The position numbers and the translations under genes were made by a program. The notes under the pieces are model-generated. The model was not told the origin of the DNA. It searched no databases and saw nothing but the letters and a program-made list of their open reading frames with translations. 64,000 bases of DNA from Duganella fentianensis. Lineage in GTDB: Bacteria; Pseudomonadota; Gammaproteobacteria; Burkholderiales; Burkholderiaceae_D. How positions within the stretch are numbered: position 1 is the first letter of the stretch; every line of letters begins with the position of its first letter. The DNA lies in contig NZ_WWCL01000003.1 in assembly GCF_009857835.1 (NCBI RefSeq), positions 434,001 through 498,000 of the forward strand, in the 5' to 3' direction. Below, piece by piece: positions 52,486-63,039 of this stretch.

Positions 52486-52491
52486 TATACT
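52486..52491 (+). promoter_or_regulatory. -10 candidate for the gsp operon
   Basis: TATACT at 52486-52491 lies 38 bases before the gspG ATG. The -35 is poor (AGTCAA at 18-base spacing). No other -10 stands out in the 110-base gap. Confidence 0.4.
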
Positions 52492-52528
52492 TTCGCACTC
52501 ACTTTTTGCACTTGCCCGTATTCTGATT

Positions 52529-52972
52529 ATGAAAAAATTCTCCTTCCCGCGTCGTGCTGCACGTGGTTTCACGCTGATCGAAATCATGGTGGTGGTGGTC
52601 ATCATGGGCGTGCTGGCAGCACTGGTGGTGCCCAAGCTGCTGAGCCGTACGGGCGAATCCAAGATCGCGGCGGCCAAGGTCGATATCGCCACCGTGATGC
52701 AGGCGCTCAAACTGTACAAACTCGATAACCAGCGCTATCCCACCACCGAGCAGGGCCTGCAGGCACTGCTGACCAAGCCCACGGCCGGTCCTGCCGCCAA
52801 TGGCTGGAAGGCGGGCGGCTATCTGGAGAAGATGCCGAAAGACCCGTGGGGTAATCCCTACCAGTTCCTCTCGCCCGGCATCCATGGCGAGGTAGATGTG
52901 TTTTCCTACGGCGCCGACGGCGCCCCCGGTGGTACTGGCGACGATGCCGACATCGGTTCGTGGGATAACTGA
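52529..52972 (+). CDS. gspG: T2SS major pseudopilin GspG
   Basis: 147 residues. The prepilin leader ends RG before FTLIEIMVVVVIMGVLAAL, with Glu+5. The globular part has the GspG signatures NQRYPTTEQGLQALLTKP and DPWGNPYQF, and a calcium-site loop rich in Asp/Gly. It builds the periplasmic pseudopilus. The ribosome site is weak (no AGG near the ATG). First gene of the operon. Confidence 0.96.
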   Translation: MKKFSFPRRAARGFTLIEIMVVVVIMGVLAALVVPKLLSRTGESKIAAAKVDIATVMQALKLYKLDNQRYPTTEQGLQALLTKPTAGPAANGWKAGGYLEKMPKDPWGNPYQFLSPGIHGEVDVFSYGADGAPGGTGDDADIGSWDN

Positions 52973-52992
52973 GCCGGCCGGGAAGCCTGATC

Positions 52993-53460
52993 ATGCAGAC
53001 CGCCCCGGCACGCGGTTTTACGCTCATCGAGCTGCTGGTGGTGATGGTCATTCTGGGCATCACGCTGGGGCTGGTGAGCCTGAACGCCTTGCCGGGCAAG
53101 GAGCAGGGCATGCGCGAGGACGCTCAGCGTATCGCTCTGCTGCTGCAGGTAGCGCGCGATGAAGCCATTGTGCGCAACCGCCAGATCGCTTTCGAAGCGG
53201 GCACCGAGGGCTACCGCTTCATGATCCGTAACGACACGCAGTGGGAACTACCGCAGCAGGATGACATGCTGCGCGAGCGCAGTTTCAAGCATACGCCGCT
53301 GACGCTGGTGCTCGATCCGCCGCCGAACGACGTCAACCCCGGCCTGCGCATCGTGTTCGGCCGCGAGCCGGTGGACAAGCCTTTTGTGCTGTCGCTGCGC
53401 AGCGGCGAGGCCAGCGTTGCCATCCACGCCGATGGTGTCGGCCATTTCACGGTGGACTAG
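52993..53460 (+). CDS. gspH: T2SS minor pseudopilin GspH
   Basis: 155 residues. Leader before FTLIELLVVMVILGITLGL. The remainder (RIALLLQVARDEAIVRNRQIA) is typical of GspH, with the beta-rich C-terminal domain. No ribosome site is striking. Operon position between gspG and gspI supports the call. Confidence 0.9.
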   Translation: MQTAPARGFTLIELLVVMVILGITLGLVSLNALPGKEQGMREDAQRIALLLQVARDEAIVRNRQIAFEAGTEGYRFMIRNDTQWELPQQDDMLRERSFKHTPLTLVLDPPPNDVNPGLRIVFGREPVDKPFVLSLRSGEASVAIHADGVGHFTVD

Positions 53461-53461
53461 C

Positions 53462-53833
53462 ATGGACGTGACGCGACAGAACGGCTTTACCCTGCTGGAG
53501 GTGCTGGTGGCGCTGGTGATCGTCGGCACGGCGCTGGGCGCTTCGCTGCGCGCCGTGGGCAGCCTGACGGCCAATAGCGATGGCCTGCGCAGTTCCATGA
53601 TGGCGACGTGGTCGGCGGAGAACCGCATGGTGCAGATGCGCCTGAGTAAGCAGTTCCCTGCCGTGGGCAAGCAGACCTACGACTGCCCGCAGGGCGATCT
53701 GAAACTGATGTGCGAAGAGGAAGTCATCGCCAGCCCGAATCCCCGCTTCCGCCGCGTGGAAGTGAGCGTCTACGATCAGGCCGCGCCGGAACGGCGCATC
53801 GTCAAACTGGTGCAACTGGTGCTGAATCAATGA
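53462..53833 (+). CDS. gspI: T2SS minor pseudopilin GspI
   Basis: 123 residues, starting at ATG 53462 one base after the gspH stop. Prepilin motif NG before FTLLEVLVALVIVGTALGA. The middle has AENRMVQMRL. It is part of the GspI-J-K pseudopilus tip. The final ATG of gspJ overlaps its stop (ATGA). Confidence 0.92.
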   Translation: MDVTRQNGFTLLEVLVALVIVGTALGASLRAVGSLTANSDGLRSSMMATWSAENRMVQMRLSKQFPAVGKQTYDCPQGDLKLMCEEEVIASPNPRFRRVEVSVYDQAAPERRIVKLVQLVLNQ

Positions 53834-54486
53834 TGCCTACCCGTCTGCAGCGTCAGCCTGCCTGTGTAACGCCGCGTGCGCGCGGTTTTACGCTGATCGA
53901 ACTGCTGGTGGCGATTTCGATACTGGCCATCGTCGCCGTGCTGGGCTGGCGCGGCCTCGATGGCATCATCCGCTCGCGCAGTGCGCTGACGCAGCAGATG
54001 GGCCAGACGCGCGGCATGCAGCTGGCTTTCGCCCAGATGCAGAGCGATGCCGCCAATCTGGCACCGGCCACGCTGTTGCAGGGACGGGCCTATCTGCAGG
54101 CGGAAAATCAGCGCCTGACACTGGTGCGGCTGGTACTCAATGATATGCAGCCGACCCGCTTGCAGGTGGTGTCCTACCGCCTGCGCAACGGCGAACTGCT
54201 GCGGCGCGAATCGGTCGCCACGCGCGATCTGCAGCAGCTCGACGCACTGTGGCAGGCGGCGCTGGGCAATGACGATCAGGAGCAGCAGGGCAGTGTGGCG
54301 CTGCAGGGTGATGTGCAGGGCCTGAGCGTGCGCTACTGGATAGGAACGGGCTGGGTGCCTGCCGCCGGCATTTCCACCGCTGGTAACCTGAAACCCGCCA
54401 ATGAGCCGACCGGGATGGAAGTGGCGCTGACCCTGCAGGATGGCGGCCAGCCGCTGGTGAAATCGTTTCTGCTGGGGGCTTTATGA
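53830..54486 (+). CDS. gspJ: T2SS minor pseudopilin GspJ
   Basis: 218 residues. A longer N-terminal leader (about 19 residues, ending RARG) precedes FTLIELLVAISILAIVAVLG. LQVVSYRLRNGELLRRE is typical of GspJ. It overlaps gspI by 4 bases. A further ATG immediately follows the first (53833), so the start is ambiguous by one codon. Confidence 0.92.
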   Translation: MMPTRLQRQPACVTPRARGFTLIELLVAISILAIVAVLGWRGLDGIIRSRSALTQQMGQTRGMQLAFAQMQSDAANLAPATLLQGRAYLQAENQRLTLVRLVLNDMQPTRLQVVSYRLRNGELLRRESVATRDLQQLDALWQAALGNDDQEQQGSVALQGDVQGLSVRYWIGTGWVPAAGISTAGNLKPANEPTGMEVALTLQDGGQPLVKSFLLGAL

Positions 54487-55532
54487 TGCGCCGGCGTGAA
54501 AGCGGGGTGGCGGTGGTGACGGCGCTGCTGCTGACCACACTGGCGGTGACCATCGTCGCCAGCCTGTTCTGGCAGCAGCAGGTGCAGGTGCGCTCGATGG
54601 AGAACCAGCGGCTGCAATTGCAGACACGCTGGATCGTGCGCGGTGCGCTCGATCTGAGCCGGCTGGTGCTGTATCAGGACTTTATCGACTCTTCCGGCCA
54701 AACCCGGCTGAACGGCGTGTGGGCCACGCCGCTGGAAGAGACCCGGCTGGATGACTACATCGAACGGGAGCGCGCGCAGGCAGAAAATTTCAATGCCACG
54801 CTGTCCGGCCGCATGATGGATGCCCAGTCGCGCTACAATCTGGCTAATCTGGTGAAGGCCGGGCAGCGCGCGCCCGATCCGCAGCAGGTGGCGGCATTCC
54901 AGCGCCTGCTCAAGCATGTGCAGCTCGATCCCGCGCTGGCGCAGACGGTGGCGACGACGGTGGTGAATGCGCTGTCGCTGCCGACGCTGGCGCAGGAGGC
55001 GGCGGGTAATGCTGCCGGTGGTGCAGCAGCGAGCGCGCCGCTCATCCCGCCGAATCTGCCGGCAGGCGGTACGGCCAACCCGCAGCCGGCGGGCCAGCAG
55101 GCTAGCGGTCCGCAGCCGCTGGGCATGTTGCGGGTGGAGGATCTGCTGGCGATCAGCGGTTTCACGCCGGCGGCCATCGAGCGCTTGCGCGAGCTGGTGA
55201 TCGTGCTGCCGGAACGGACCGATCTGAATGTGAACACGGCACCGGCAGAATTGCTGGCGGCAGCGGTGGACCGCCTGTCGCTGGCCGATGCTGCCACGCT
55301 GGTGAATGTGCGCCGCCGTACGCCGTTCCAGAACCGGCAGAATTTCGAGGATCAGATGCAGATGTTTCAGAACGGCGCTCTGAAGGCGAACATTCCCGTT
55401 GACGTAAAAAGTAATTATTTTCTGGCGCTGAGCAAGGTAAAACTTGATCGCGCCACGCTCGATACGGTGTCATTGCTCAAGCGCGCCGGCAATAATGGTG
55501 CGACCACAGTGCTGTGGATACGGGAAAACTAG
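54483..55532 (+). CDS. gspK: T2SS minor pseudopilin GspK
   Basis: 349 residues. The leader (RRRESG) precedes VAVVTALLLTTLAVTIVASLF; as usual for GspK the +5 Glu is missing. QSRYNLANLV and the ERTDLNVNTAPAELLAA region (helix-hairpin-helix-like SAM domain) match the family. It caps the pseudopilus. An Ala/Gly/Pro-rich insert lies at about 180-215. ATG overlaps gspJ by 4 bases. Confidence 0.93.
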   Translation: MMRRRESGVAVVTALLLTTLAVTIVASLFWQQQVQVRSMENQRLQLQTRWIVRGALDLSRLVLYQDFIDSSGQTRLNGVWATPLEETRLDDYIERERAQAENFNATLSGRMMDAQSRYNLANLVKAGQRAPDPQQVAAFQRLLKHVQLDPALAQTVATTVVNALSLPTLAQEAAGNAAGGAAASAPLIPPNLPAGGTANPQPAGQQASGPQPLGMLRVEDLLAISGFTPAAIERLRELVIVLPERTDLNVNTAPAELLAAAVDRLSLADAATLVNVRRRTPFQNRQNFEDQMQMFQNGALKANIPVDVKSNYFLALSKVKLDRATLDTVSLLKRAGNNGATTVLWIREN

Positions 55533-55559
55533 AACAGGCAAGAACGAAAGCGAGACCCT

Positions 55560-56807
55560 TTGAGTACACTTTTTATCCGCTATCCGGCCAAGGCCAGCGT
55601 CGAAAACGGCGCCGCCCAGAGCTGCGCGTTTGCGCTGGTGGGCGATGCCGGCAATCTGATGCAGCAGGGCGCTGCGCCGCTGGGCAATCTGGCTGATCTG
55701 GTGGCGGCGGCGCGTCGCGTGGTGCTGCTGCTGGCAGCGGCCGATGTCACGCTGCTGCAAGTGACGGCGCCACCGCTGTCGCCGGCCCGCCTGAAAGCGG
55801 CCTTGCCCGGCCTGGTGGAAGAACAGGTGCTGGGCGATCCGGCCGAATGCGTGCTGGCTGCCGGCGCGGCCGATGCGCAGGGCCTGCGCACGGTGGCGGT
55901 GGCGCAGCGCGTCTGGCTGGAACGGCTGGCGCAGGCCTTGCTCGCACAGGGCGCGCACAGTATTGCGCTGCTGCCTGCGCAACTCTGCCTGCCGTATCAA
56001 CCGGGTACGGTAACGGCGGCGCTGGGCGTCAGCGATGCCGGCTACGAGCTGGCCGTGCGCGCAGCGCAGTCGGCCGGTTTCGGCATGACTCTGCCGGCCC
56101 AGCCGCAGGCCGCATTACAGACTTTGCGCGCACTGGCCGGCAGCGATCCGGTCACGCTGTATCTGCCGGCCGGCCTGCTGCCTCAATTTGCCGCCCTGCA
56201 GGCGGGCAGCGACGCCGTGCATGGCATCAGCGTGCAGGAAGACCAGTGGGTGCACTGGATCGCTGCGGCCCGTGCCGGCGCGCTCGATCTGGCGCCTGCG
56301 CTGGGCACCACCGGCAACGCCGGCCGTCAGTGGCAGCGCTGGCGCTGGCCGCTGCGCCTAGGTGTGCTGGCGCTACTGGTGAATGTGATCGGGCTGAATG
56401 TGGAATGGCTAGGTTTGCGGCGCGATGCCGAGAGCGTGCGCCAGACCATGCTGCAGACGTTCAAGGCGAGCTATCCGAACGAACCGGCGATCTACCCGCT
56501 CGAGCAGATGCGCAAGAATATCGCACTGGCCAAGGCCGATGGTGGCGAAGCGGGTGCCGACGAATTTACCGCCCTCAGTGCGGCGCTGGGCGAGGCGCTG
56601 GCCGTGCTGCCCCGTAAAGACATTATTGCCACGCTGGAGTACCGCGAACGTGCGCTGTTCCTGAAAGTGAAACCGAATATGGTGGATGCGGCCGCACTGG
56701 GGCAATTGCGTGCCGCGCTGACGGCACGTCAGCTCGATCTGGTGGAAAGTTCTGCCGGTAGCTGGCAGATCCGGGTATTGCGTGGTGCCGCCGGAGGAAA
56801 ATCATGA
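55560..56807 (+). CDS. gspL: T2SS inner-membrane protein GspL
   Basis: 415 residues, from TTG 55560. The actin-like cytoplasmic domain covers about 1-255, one membrane helix lies at about 262-282 (LRLGVLALLVNVIGLNVEWL) and a ferredoxin-like periplasmic domain is C-terminal. It links GspE to GspM. The call rests on operon position as much as motif. ATG of gspM overlaps its stop. Confidence 0.88.
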   Translation: MSTLFIRYPAKASVENGAAQSCAFALVGDAGNLMQQGAAPLGNLADLVAAARRVVLLLAAADVTLLQVTAPPLSPARLKAALPGLVEEQVLGDPAECVLAAGAADAQGLRTVAVAQRVWLERLAQALLAQGAHSIALLPAQLCLPYQPGTVTAALGVSDAGYELAVRAAQSAGFGMTLPAQPQAALQTLRALAGSDPVTLYLPAGLLPQFAALQAGSDAVHGISVQEDQWVHWIAAARAGALDLAPALGTTGNAGRQWQRWRWPLRLGVLALLVNVIGLNVEWLGLRRDAESVRQTMLQTFKASYPNEPAIYPLEQMRKNIALAKADGGEAGADEFTALSAALGEALAVLPRKDIIATLEYRERALFLKVKPNMVDAAALGQLRAALTARQLDLVESSAGSWQIRVLRGAAGGKS

Positions 56808-57334
56808 GCGCTATGACGCAACAGATGAATCAGCAGATCAGTGACTACCGGGCCCGCGCAGCGGCATTCTGGAGTGCGCGCACGGAACAGGAACGCACTT
56901 TCCTGCGCGTCGGTGGCCTGGTATTGGGGGCGGCCCTGTTCTATTCCGTGCTGGTGGGGCCGGCGCTGGAAGGGCGCGACAAGCTACGCAAGGCGCTGCC
57001 GGAACTGCGTCAGCAGGCGGCCGAGCTGCAGGCGCTGGCCGCGCAGGCGGCAGCACTGCGCAACCAGAACAGCATTGCGCCTTCGCCCATGTCGCGCGAT
57101 ACGCTGAACAGCAGCCTGACGACACGTGGCCTGAATCCCCAGTCGCTGGCGATCACGGGTGAATACGCCAAGGTGCAGCTGAATGGTGTGCCGTTTGCCG
57201 CGCTGGTGGTATGGCTCGATGCAGTGCGGGTGGAAAGCAAGATCCAGCTGCAGGATGCCAGCATCAGCGCGCAGGACGCGGCGGGCATGGTGAATGCCAC
57301 GCTGACGCTGCGCCAGAGCAGTGCCGGTCGCTAG
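56804..57334 (+). CDS. gspM: T2SS inner-membrane protein GspM
   Basis: 176 residues. A short cytoplasmic N-terminus precedes one membrane segment (about 43-60, GLVLGAALFYSVLVGPAL), then a coiled coil and a ferredoxin-like domain. It pairs with GspL. ATG overlaps the gspL stop by 4 bases. Confidence 0.88.
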   Translation: MSAMTQQMNQQISDYRARAAAFWSARTEQERTFLRVGGLVLGAALFYSVLVGPALEGRDKLRKALPELRQQAAELQALAAQAAALRNQNSIAPSPMSRDTLNSSLTTRGLNPQSLAITGEYAKVQLNGVPFAALVVWLDAVRVESKIQLQDASISAQDAAGMVNATLTLRQSSAGR

Positions 57335-57350
57335 GCGGGAAAGCAGGACG

Positions 57351-58124
57351 ATGAAGCGTAGCATGTTATGGTTGCTGACCGTGCTCCTGAGTGCGTTGCT
57401 GACGCTGGCCGTGTTTCTGCCGGCCAGCTGGCTGGGGACACTGGTGGAGCAGCAGAGCGGCGGCCGTTTGACGCTGGGAGATGCGCAGGGTACGCTGTGG
57501 CGCGGTTCCGCGTTTATCGGCGGTGCACCGGGCAAAAACAGTGCCGTGACGCCGCTGCTGCCGGGGCGTTTCAGCTGGTCGATTTCGCCGCTGGCCTTGC
57601 TGGGCATGGTGGAAGTTCAGCTGGCGAACAGTGTATCGCTGGCGCAGCCGCTCACCGTCAAAGGCAGCTGGACGCACTGGCAGCTCAGTCCATCGGCGCT
57701 GCTGCTGCCCGCTACCGGCCTGTCCGGACTGGGCGCGCCGCTGAATACCATTGCGCCTAGCGGCGTGATGCGGCTGTCGTGGAGCACGCTGGAACTGGCG
57801 CTGGCCGAACGCCAGCTGACAGTGCAGGGGCGTACCACGCTGGAGATGCGCGAGATGGCTTCGCGCCTGTCGTCCGTGCGGCCGCTTGGCAGTTACCAGC
57901 TGGCGCTGGACTGGCAGGGCCAGTCGGCGGCGCTGACGCTGGCTTCGACCAGCGGGCCTTTGCTGCTAAGCGGTAAAGGCAGTCTCGATCATGGCCGGCT
58001 GCAGTTTTCCGGTCAGGCCGAAGCAGCACGAGGAAGTGAAGAAGCACTGGCCAACCTGCTTAATCTGCTGGGCCAGCGCAAGCCGAATAGTGAGCGCAAC
58101 ATCATCGCTTTAGAGTTCCACTAA
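57351..58124 (+). CDS. gspN: T2SS protein GspN
   Basis: 257 residues. An N-terminal membrane segment (about 5-27) is followed by a beta-rich periplasmic region with LTLGDAQGTLWRGSAFI, typical of GspN, an accessory component of unclear role. ATG 57351 (AGGACG just upstream) is preferred over in-frame 57321. Confidence 0.85.
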   Translation: MKRSMLWLLTVLLSALLTLAVFLPASWLGTLVEQQSGGRLTLGDAQGTLWRGSAFIGGAPGKNSAVTPLLPGRFSWSISPLALLGMVEVQLANSVSLAQPLTVKGSWTHWQLSPSALLLPATGLSGLGAPLNTIAPSGVMRLSWSTLELALAERQLTVQGRTTLEMREMASRLSSVRPLGSYQLALDWQGQSAALTLASTSGPLLLSGKGSLDHGRLQFSGQAEAARGSEEALANLLNLLGQRKPNSERNIIALEFH

Positions 58125-58144
58125 GTTCAGAAAAAGTTCAGACA

Positions 58145-60364
58145 ATGAAAACACCGTCCCTGCAACGAACCCACCTTCCTGCGCTGCGTCGCCTGAGCGC
58201 CGGTGCGATGCTGTGCTGCGCACTCGGCACGCTGCCCACCGCCCTGATGCTGCTGCCATTGAGCGCACAGGCGGCGGAGGAAGCGGCTCTGAACTTTGTC
58301 GGCGCCGATATCGAATCCGTGATCAAGGCTGTGGGCCATTACACCAACATCACCTTCGTGATCGACCCGCGCGTGAAAGGCACGCTGACGCTGGTGTCGG
58401 AGAAGTCCATCAGCAAGGCGCAGGCCTTTAATCTGCTGACCTCCGCGTTGCGCCTGCAGGGCTTCGCCGTGGTCAGTGGTGACGGCTATGCCAAAGTGGT
58501 GCCGGAAGCCGATGCCAAGCTGCAGGCCGGTCCGACCCAGGTGGGGGCCGGCCAGGTTGCCGCCAAAGGCGATCAGGTAGTGAGCCAGATTTTCCAGCTC
58601 AATTACGAATCGGCCGCCAACGTGGCGACGGTGCTGCGCCCGCTGATTTCGATGAATAACACGATTAACGCCAACCCCGGCAACAATACCCTGGTGGTGA
58701 CGGACTACGCCGACAATATCAAGCGGCTGGCCAAGATCGTGGCGGCGCTGGACGTGCCGGCTGTAGCCGATCTCGACGTGATTCCCGTGCGTTACGCCAT
58801 CGCCAGCGATCTGGCCACCATGGTCAACAAGCTGCTGGAAGGCGGCGCCAGTGCCGGCGATGCAGGCAAGACCAGTGTGCTGGCCGACCCCCGTACCAAT
58901 TCGCTGGTGCTGCGCGCGCCATCGGCTGCGCGTGCCAATCTGGCCAAGTCGCTGATCGCCAAGCTCGATCAGCCGACTGCAGAACTGGGCAATGTGCACG
59001 TGGTCTACCTGAAGAATGCAGAAGCGGCCAAGCTGGCGCAGACGCTGCGCTCGGTGATGTCGGGCGATACCTCGGCTGCTACGGCCACCGGGGTGCAGAG
59101 CGGCGGCCAGTCGGGCCAGAATCAGAGCAGCATGACTAGCCAGAACAGCGGCAGCAGCAGCTCGTCCGGCGGGCCTACCAATCCGCTGCTGAGCAATAGC
59201 TCGCAGCAGCAACAGGCTGGTGGCGGCAGCGCTGGTTACATCCAGGCCGATTCCACCACCAACACCCTGATCATCACGGCGCCGGAATCGGTGTATCGCA
59301 ATCTGCGTGCCGTGATCGACCAGCTCGACGTGCGCCGCGCGCAGGTGTACATCGAATCGCTGATCGTCGAAGTATCGTCCGACAAGGCCTCCGAATTCGG
59401 CGTACAGTGGGTAGGCGCTACCGGCAACGAGAACAGCACCTACCGCGTGGGCGGCCTGCAGTCGTATTCGACGGGCGGCACCAACAACAATATCGCCACT
59501 ATCGCCAGCACGCTGCGCGGCAAGACTTCGACCAGCAGCACCTCCAGCAGTTCCACGCTGCCCGGCAATGGCCTGTCGATCGGCGTGTTCAAGCAGGTGG
59601 CGGGCGGTCTCGGACTGGGCGCACTGGCGCACTCGCTGGAATCGGACGGCAATGCCAACATTCTGTCCACGCCGAACATGATCACGCTGGATAACGAGCT
59701 GGCATCGATACAGGTAGGCCAGAACGTGCCTATCCTGAGCGGCCAGTTCACCACCACCTCCGGCACCGCCAGCAACCCGTTCCAGACCATAGAGCGGCGC
59801 GAAGTGGGCCTGACACTGAAAGTGCGGCCGCAGATTTCCGAAGGCGGCACCATCAAGATGGCGATCTATCACGAGACTTCGAGCGTGGATAAATCGACGC
59901 TGACGGCGGCCTCCGGCATCACCCTGAACAAGCGCGTGATCGAAAATAATGTGATTGCCGACGATGGCCAGATCATCGTGCTGGGCGGCCTGATCGAAGA
60001 TACCGAAGGCGATGGCACGGACAAGGTGCGCGGCCTCGGTGATATCCCTGTGCTGGGCAATCTGTTCAAGTACCAGAGCCGCACCCGCAAGAAGACCAAC
60101 CTGATGGTGTTCCTGCGCCCTGTGGTGATCCGCAACAAGGAGCAGAGCACGTCGCTGGCCACCGACCGTTACGACTACATGCGGGCGGCGCAGGAAGCTG
60201 TCAAACCGGCCGACAGCATACTGGTCAAGGATCTGGGCCAGCCGCTGCTGCCGCAGCTGCAGGATGGTGTGCCTATCGGTAGCGGTGCAGTAGCACGCCC
60301 CGTACCGCCGGCACCAGTGCCGGCGCGCGCTCCGGGCGCAGGCGAAACCGGCAAGCAGCAGTAA
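58145..60364 (+). CDS. gspD: T2SS outer-membrane secretin GspD
   Basis: 739 residues. A signal peptide (about 1-43, AQA) precedes N0 ([19 protein letters not shown]), N1-N3 domains and a secretin core. A Ser/Gly/Gln-rich insert lies at about 315-360 within N3 ([19 protein letters not shown]), usual for this group. C-terminal core: [19 protein letters not shown] and [12 protein letters not shown] recast as [10 protein letters not shown]. It forms the exit channel in the outer membrane. The Pro/Ala-rich tail may bind a pilotin. Confidence 0.96.
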   Translation: MKTPSLQRTHLPALRRLSAGAMLCCALGTLPTALMLLPLSAQAAEEAALNFVGADIESVIKAVGHYTNITFVIDPRVKGTLTLVSEKSISKAQAFNLLTSALRLQGFAVVSGDGYAKVVPEADAKLQAGPTQVGAGQVAAKGDQVVSQIFQLNYESAANVATVLRPLISMNNTINANPGNNTLVVTDYADNIKRLAKIVAALDVPAVADLDVIPVRYAIASDLATMVNKLLEGGASAGDAGKTSVLADPRTNSLVLRAPSAARANLAKSLIAKLDQPTAELGNVHVVYLKNAEAAKLAQTLRSVMSGDTSAATATGVQSGGQSGQNQSSMTSQNSGSSSSSGGPTNPLLSNSSQQQQAGGGSAGYIQADSTTNTLIITAPESVYRNLRAVIDQLDVRRAQVYIESLIVEVSSDKASEFGVQWVGATGNENSTYRVGGLQSYSTGGTNNNIATIASTLRGKTSTSSTSSSSTLPGNGLSIGVFKQVAGGLGLGALAHSLESDGNANILSTPNMITLDNELASIQVGQNVPILSGQFTTTSGTASNPFQTIERREVGLTLKVRPQISEGGTIKMAIYHETSSVDKSTLTAASGITLNKRVIENNVIADDGQIIVLGGLIEDTEGDGTDKVRGLGDIPVLGNLFKYQSRTRKKTNLMVFLRPVVIRNKEQSTSLATDRYDYMRAAQEAVKPADSILVKDLGQPLLPQLQDGVPIGSGAVARPVPPAPVPARAPGAGETGKQQ

Positions 60365-60365
60365 C

Positions 60366-61787
60366 ATGAGCAACCTGTTACCTTACGCGTTTGCACGCGA
60401 TTTCCTGCTGCTGGCCCAGCCTAGCGACACGGCCGAAGGCACGGTCGAAGTACGCGTATGCGGCGCCACGGCGCCGGCAGCCATTGCCGAAGTGTCGCGC
60501 CGTTTTGGCCGCATCCAGCTCACCAGTCTGGCGCGGGCCGATCTCGATGCCGCCATCGCCGCCGCCTACGCCAGCTCGGGCGGCAATGCCTCGGTGGTGG
60601 CGGAAGAATTCGATGCCGACCTTGATCTGACCCGTTTGCTGCAGGATGTGCCGGCCATCGAGGACCTGCTGGAATCGTCCGACGATGCGCCGGTGATCCG
60701 CATGATCAATGCGCTGCTGACGCAGGCGCTGCGCGATAGCGCCTCGGACATTCACATCGAACCGTTCGAGCAGACCTCGGTGGTGCGCTTCCGCATCGAC
60801 GGCGCGCTGCGCGACATTGTGCGGCCGCGCAAGGCCATCCACGGTTCGCTGATTTCGCGTATCAAGATCATGGCGCAGCTCGACATCGCCGAAAAACGTC
60901 TGCCGCAGGATGGCCGCATCACCCTGCGCATAGGCGGCAAGCCGGTCGATGTACGGGTCTCTACTTTGCCGACCGGCCATGGCGAACGCGCCGTGCTGCG
61001 TCTGCTGGACAAGGAAGCGGGCCGGCTCGATCTGCAGCATCTGGGCATGGGCCGCGAGATGCTCGGTGATTTCGACGCGCTGATCAAGCAGCCGCACGGC
61101 ATCGTGCTGGTGACGGGGCCTACCGGTTCCGGTAAAACCACCACGCTGTATGCAGCGCTGTCCATGCTGAACGCCACCAGCACCAACATCATGACGGTGG
61201 AAGACCCGATTGAGTACGACCTGAATGGCGTCGGCCAGACCCAGGTCAACCCGCGTATCGACATGACTTTTGCCAAGGCCCTGCGCGCGATTCTGCGCCA
61301 GGACCCGGACGTGATCATGATAGGCGAGATCCGCGATCTGGAAACGGCGCAGATAGCCGTGCAGGCTTCGCTGACGGGCCATCTGGTGCTGGCCACGCTG
61401 CACACCAACGATGCTGCCGCGGCCGTGACGCGCTTGCTGGACATGGGCATAGAACCGTTCCTGCTGTCGTCCTCGCTGCTGGGCGTACTGGCACAGCGGC
61501 TGGTGCGCAAACTGTGCGGCAGCTGCAAGCGCCACGAGCAGGGTGTGTGGCATGCAGTGGGTTGCGAGCACTGTGGCCACACGGGCTATCAGGGCCGGGT
61601 GGGGATATACGAACTGCTGCAGACCACGGAGCAGATCCGGGCCCAGATCCATAACCGCGCTTCGGAAGCGGAAGTGCGCGCCAGCGCGATTGCGGGCGGC
61701 ATGCAGACCATGCGCGCCGATGGCGAACGCTGGCTGGAACAGGGCGTGACCACGCAGGCCGAACTGCTGCGTGTGACCAAGGACTAG
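60366..61787 (+). CDS. gspE: T2SS ATPase GspE
   Basis: 473 residues. Walker [14 protein letters not shown] (about 250-262), the Asp box [11 protein letters not shown], Walker [14 protein letters not shown] and the His box [13 protein letters not shown] are all intact. A zinc Cys4 site sits near 379-402 (CGSCKRH and CEHCGHTG). The N-terminal domain is short, lacking the full N1 arm. It is the cytoplasmic motor. ATG lies 1 base after the gspD stop. Confidence 0.96.
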   Translation: MSNLLPYAFARDFLLLAQPSDTAEGTVEVRVCGATAPAAIAEVSRRFGRIQLTSLARADLDAAIAAAYASSGGNASVVAEEFDADLDLTRLLQDVPAIEDLLESSDDAPVIRMINALLTQALRDSASDIHIEPFEQTSVVRFRIDGALRDIVRPRKAIHGSLISRIKIMAQLDIAEKRLPQDGRITLRIGGKPVDVRVSTLPTGHGERAVLRLLDKEAGRLDLQHLGMGREMLGDFDALIKQPHGIVLVTGPTGSGKTTTLYAALSMLNATSTNIMTVEDPIEYDLNGVGQTQVNPRIDMTFAKALRAILRQDPDVIMIGEIRDLETAQIAVQASLTGHLVLATLHTNDAAAAVTRLLDMGIEPFLLSSSLLGVLAQRLVRKLCGSCKRHEQGVWHAVGCEHCGHTGYQGRVGIYELLQTTEQIRAQIHNRASEAEVRASAIAGGMQTMRADGERWLEQGVTTQAELLRVTKD

Positions 61788-61797
61788 ACGAGCGACC

Positions 61798-63018
61798 ATG
61801 CCAGCATTCCGTTATGAAGCCGTCGATGCCGGTGGCGCCAGCAAGAAAGGCGTACTCAATGCCGATAGTGCCCGTTCGGCCCGTGCCGAGCTGCGCGCGC
61901 AGGGACTGGTGCCGCTGGCGGTGGATGTCATCGCCGCGCAGGTCGATGCCAGCGGCGCCGCACGCAGCCACGGTCTGGGCGAGCGCCTGTCGGCCAATGA
62001 GCTGGCCCTGTTCACGCGCCAGCTGGCCAGCCTGCTGGAAGCCGGGCTGCCGCTCGAGCAAGCCTTTACGGCGCTGCTGGAACAGGCCGAACGCAATTAT
62101 GTGCGCGACCTGATTGCCTCTATCCGTTCCGAAGTGATCGGCGGGGCAGCGCTGTCCGATACGCTGTCGCGCCACCCGCGCGACTTCGCCGAAATCTACC
62201 GTGCACTGGTGGCTTCGGGCGAACAGATAGGCCAGCTGTCGCGCGTGCTATCGCGGCTGGCCGACTACATCGAACGGCGCAATGCGCTGATCCAGAAAGT
62301 ACGGCTGGCGTTCACCTATCCGGCCATCGTCACAGTGGTGGCGTTTGCCATCGTGATTTTCCTGCTCACCTATGTGGTACCGCAAATCGTTTCCGTGTTC
62401 GCCAACACCAAACAGAAGCTGCCGCTGCTGACCATCGTGATGCTGGCGATCTCCGATTTCGTCCGCCACTACGGCATCGTGGTGGCGATCGCACTGGTGG
62501 GTGCGTGGGTGGGCTGGCGCCGTGCGCTGCAAAATCCCGTGCTCAAGCGGCGCTGGCATACCTGGCTGCTGACGGCACCGCTGTACGGCAAGTTCGAACG
62601 CAGCCTAAATACGGCCCGTTTTGCCAGCACGCTGGCGATTACCACCGGTTCCGGCGTGCCGATCTTGCGCGCGCTGGAAACTAGCCGCGATACCCTGTCC
62701 AACGTGGCCATGCGCGAACTGGTGGAACAGGCCAGCGATGCCGTGCGCGAAGGCGTCAGTCTGGCGCGCGCTCTGTCGGCGCAGAAGCACTTCCCGCCCA
62801 TGCTGATCCACATGATACGGGCCGGTGAAATCACCGGCGAGCTGCCCGCCATGCTGAACCGCGCTGCGGCGGCACAGGAATCCGATCTGGAACGCCGCAC
62901 CCTGACCATCGCCGGCCTGCTGGAACCGGCCCTGATTCTGGCCATGGGCGTGGTGGTGCTGCTGATCGTGCTGGCAGTGCTGATGCCTATTATCGAAATT
63001 AACCAGCTGGTTCGCTAA
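61798..63018 (+). CDS. gspF: T2SS inner-membrane platform protein GspF
   Basis: 406 residues. Two T2SSF repeats (about 70-190 and 275-395), with LFTRQLASLLEAGLPLEQA and FASTLAITTGSGVPILRALE, plus three membrane segments. It is the platform rotated or moved by GspE. ATG preceded by GAGCGACC. Confidence 0.96.
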   Translation: MPAFRYEAVDAGGASKKGVLNADSARSARAELRAQGLVPLAVDVIAAQVDASGAARSHGLGERLSANELALFTRQLASLLEAGLPLEQAFTALLEQAERNYVRDLIASIRSEVIGGAALSDTLSRHPRDFAEIYRALVASGEQIGQLSRVLSRLADYIERRNALIQKVRLAFTYPAIVTVVAFAIVIFLLTYVVPQIVSVFANTKQKLPLLTIVMLAISDFVRHYGIVVAIALVGAWVGWRRALQNPVLKRRWHTWLLTAPLYGKFERSLNTARFASTLAITTGSGVPILRALETSRDTLSNVAMRELVEQASDAVREGVSLARALSAQKHFPPMLIHMIRAGEITGELPAMLNRAAAAQESDLERRTLTIAGLLEPALILAMGVVVLLIVLAVLMPIIEINQLVR

Positions 63019-63039
63019 ACCGGAAGAAAACTCTAGACC

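Noticed and set aside
58127..60373. A 748-codon minus-strand frame opposite gspD
   Set aside because: Same cause; no domains, low-complexity composition, and the gspD frame has every secretin motif.
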